A stretch of 38,753 nucleotides of DNA, taken from an uncultured Eubacteriales bacterium (GTDB taxonomy: Bacteria > Bacillota > Clostridia > Oscillospirales > Acutalibacteraceae). Below, piece by piece: positions 38,711 through 38,753 of the stretch. The position numbers were made by a program, and so were the translations under genes. Location of the stretch: NCBI GenBank assembly GCA_900318495.1, contig ONLA01000018.1, positions 1 through 38,753 of the forward strand, in the 5' to 3' direction. Numbering within the stretch: the first letter of the stretch is position 1; each line of letters begins with the position of its first letter. The notes under the pieces were generated by a model. That model searched no databases. It saw only the letters and a list, made by a program, of their open reading frames with translations, and was not told the DNA's origin.

Positions 38711-38753
38711 GTCTTCGTAGCTCAGCCGGATAGAGCGTCCGCCTCCTAAGCGG
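38711..38753 (+). tRNA. tRNA-Arg (anticodon CCU), 5' part
   Basis: The acceptor 5' strand GTCTTCG, the D arm GCTC...GAGC and the anticodon stem-loop CCGC-CTCCTAA-GCGG are seen; the loop gives anticodon CCT. The window ends in the anticodon stem, so the 3' half is missing. Confidence 0.9.

Overview
The window looks like chromosomal DNA of a low- to mid-GC anaerobic Firmicute, most likely a gut Clostridia/Ruminococcus-type organism. The pointers are a T-box tryptophan leader, consensus sigma-A promoters, strong AGGAGG-type ribosome binding sites, a type III glutamine synthetase, an ammonium transporter fused to a PII protein, and fumarate-reductase-like and FMN-binding proteins typical of anaerobes. 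This placement is inferred from gene content only.

Region 1 (1-15100, + strand) is a metal/iron locus. It opens with the C-terminal part of a P1B-type ATPase. A broken gene fragment next to a REP-like palindrome follows, and then a DtxR/MntR-family regulator leading a DUF4418 membrane protein, an FtsX-type permease and an ABC ATPase. After a terminator comes the FTR1 iron permease, a P19 lipoprotein, a DUF2318 membrane protein with CxxC pairs, two FtsX-type permeases and an ATPase. This is the same set as the Campylobacter P19 and E. coli FetMP-type iron systems. Here it continues into an FMN-binding lipoprotein, an unrecognised membrane-anchored protein, a small cytochrome-b-like membrane protein, and FrdA-like and FrdB-like subunits. 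A 24-bp dyad (GTTAG-N6-CTAAC core) lies before both the regulator and the FTR1 gene and is the probable operator. The coupling of a P19/FTR1 importer to a dedicated fumarate-reductase-like electron-transfer module is the most interesting feature of the window.

Region 2 (15351-22107, - strand) is a complete tryptophan operon, trpEGDCFBA, with overlapping or nearly touching genes. It has a perfect promoter and a T-box leader carrying a UGG specifier and the T-box sequence. 

Region 3 (22176-36170) is nitrogen/glutamine metabolism. On the - strand are amt-PII and glnN (GSIII). Divergent from them on the + strand are gltB, gltD and pyrG, and glmS follows on the - strand. The leaders of glnN and glmS share promoter, start region and hairpin sequence, and amt has a related hairpin; TGCAAAA boxes recur upstream. 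These may form one regulon responding to nitrogen or glutamine.

Region 4 (36560-38753) holds two tRNA-Ser genes on the - strand, a large lipoprotein with weak WG-like repeats, and the start of a tRNA-Arg gene cut by the window end. Small palindromic repeats of at least two families (a REP-like about 50-bp element and a MITE-like 116-bp element) are scattered in the intergenic spaces. I saw no CRISPR array, insertion sequence with transposase, phage genes or rRNA.
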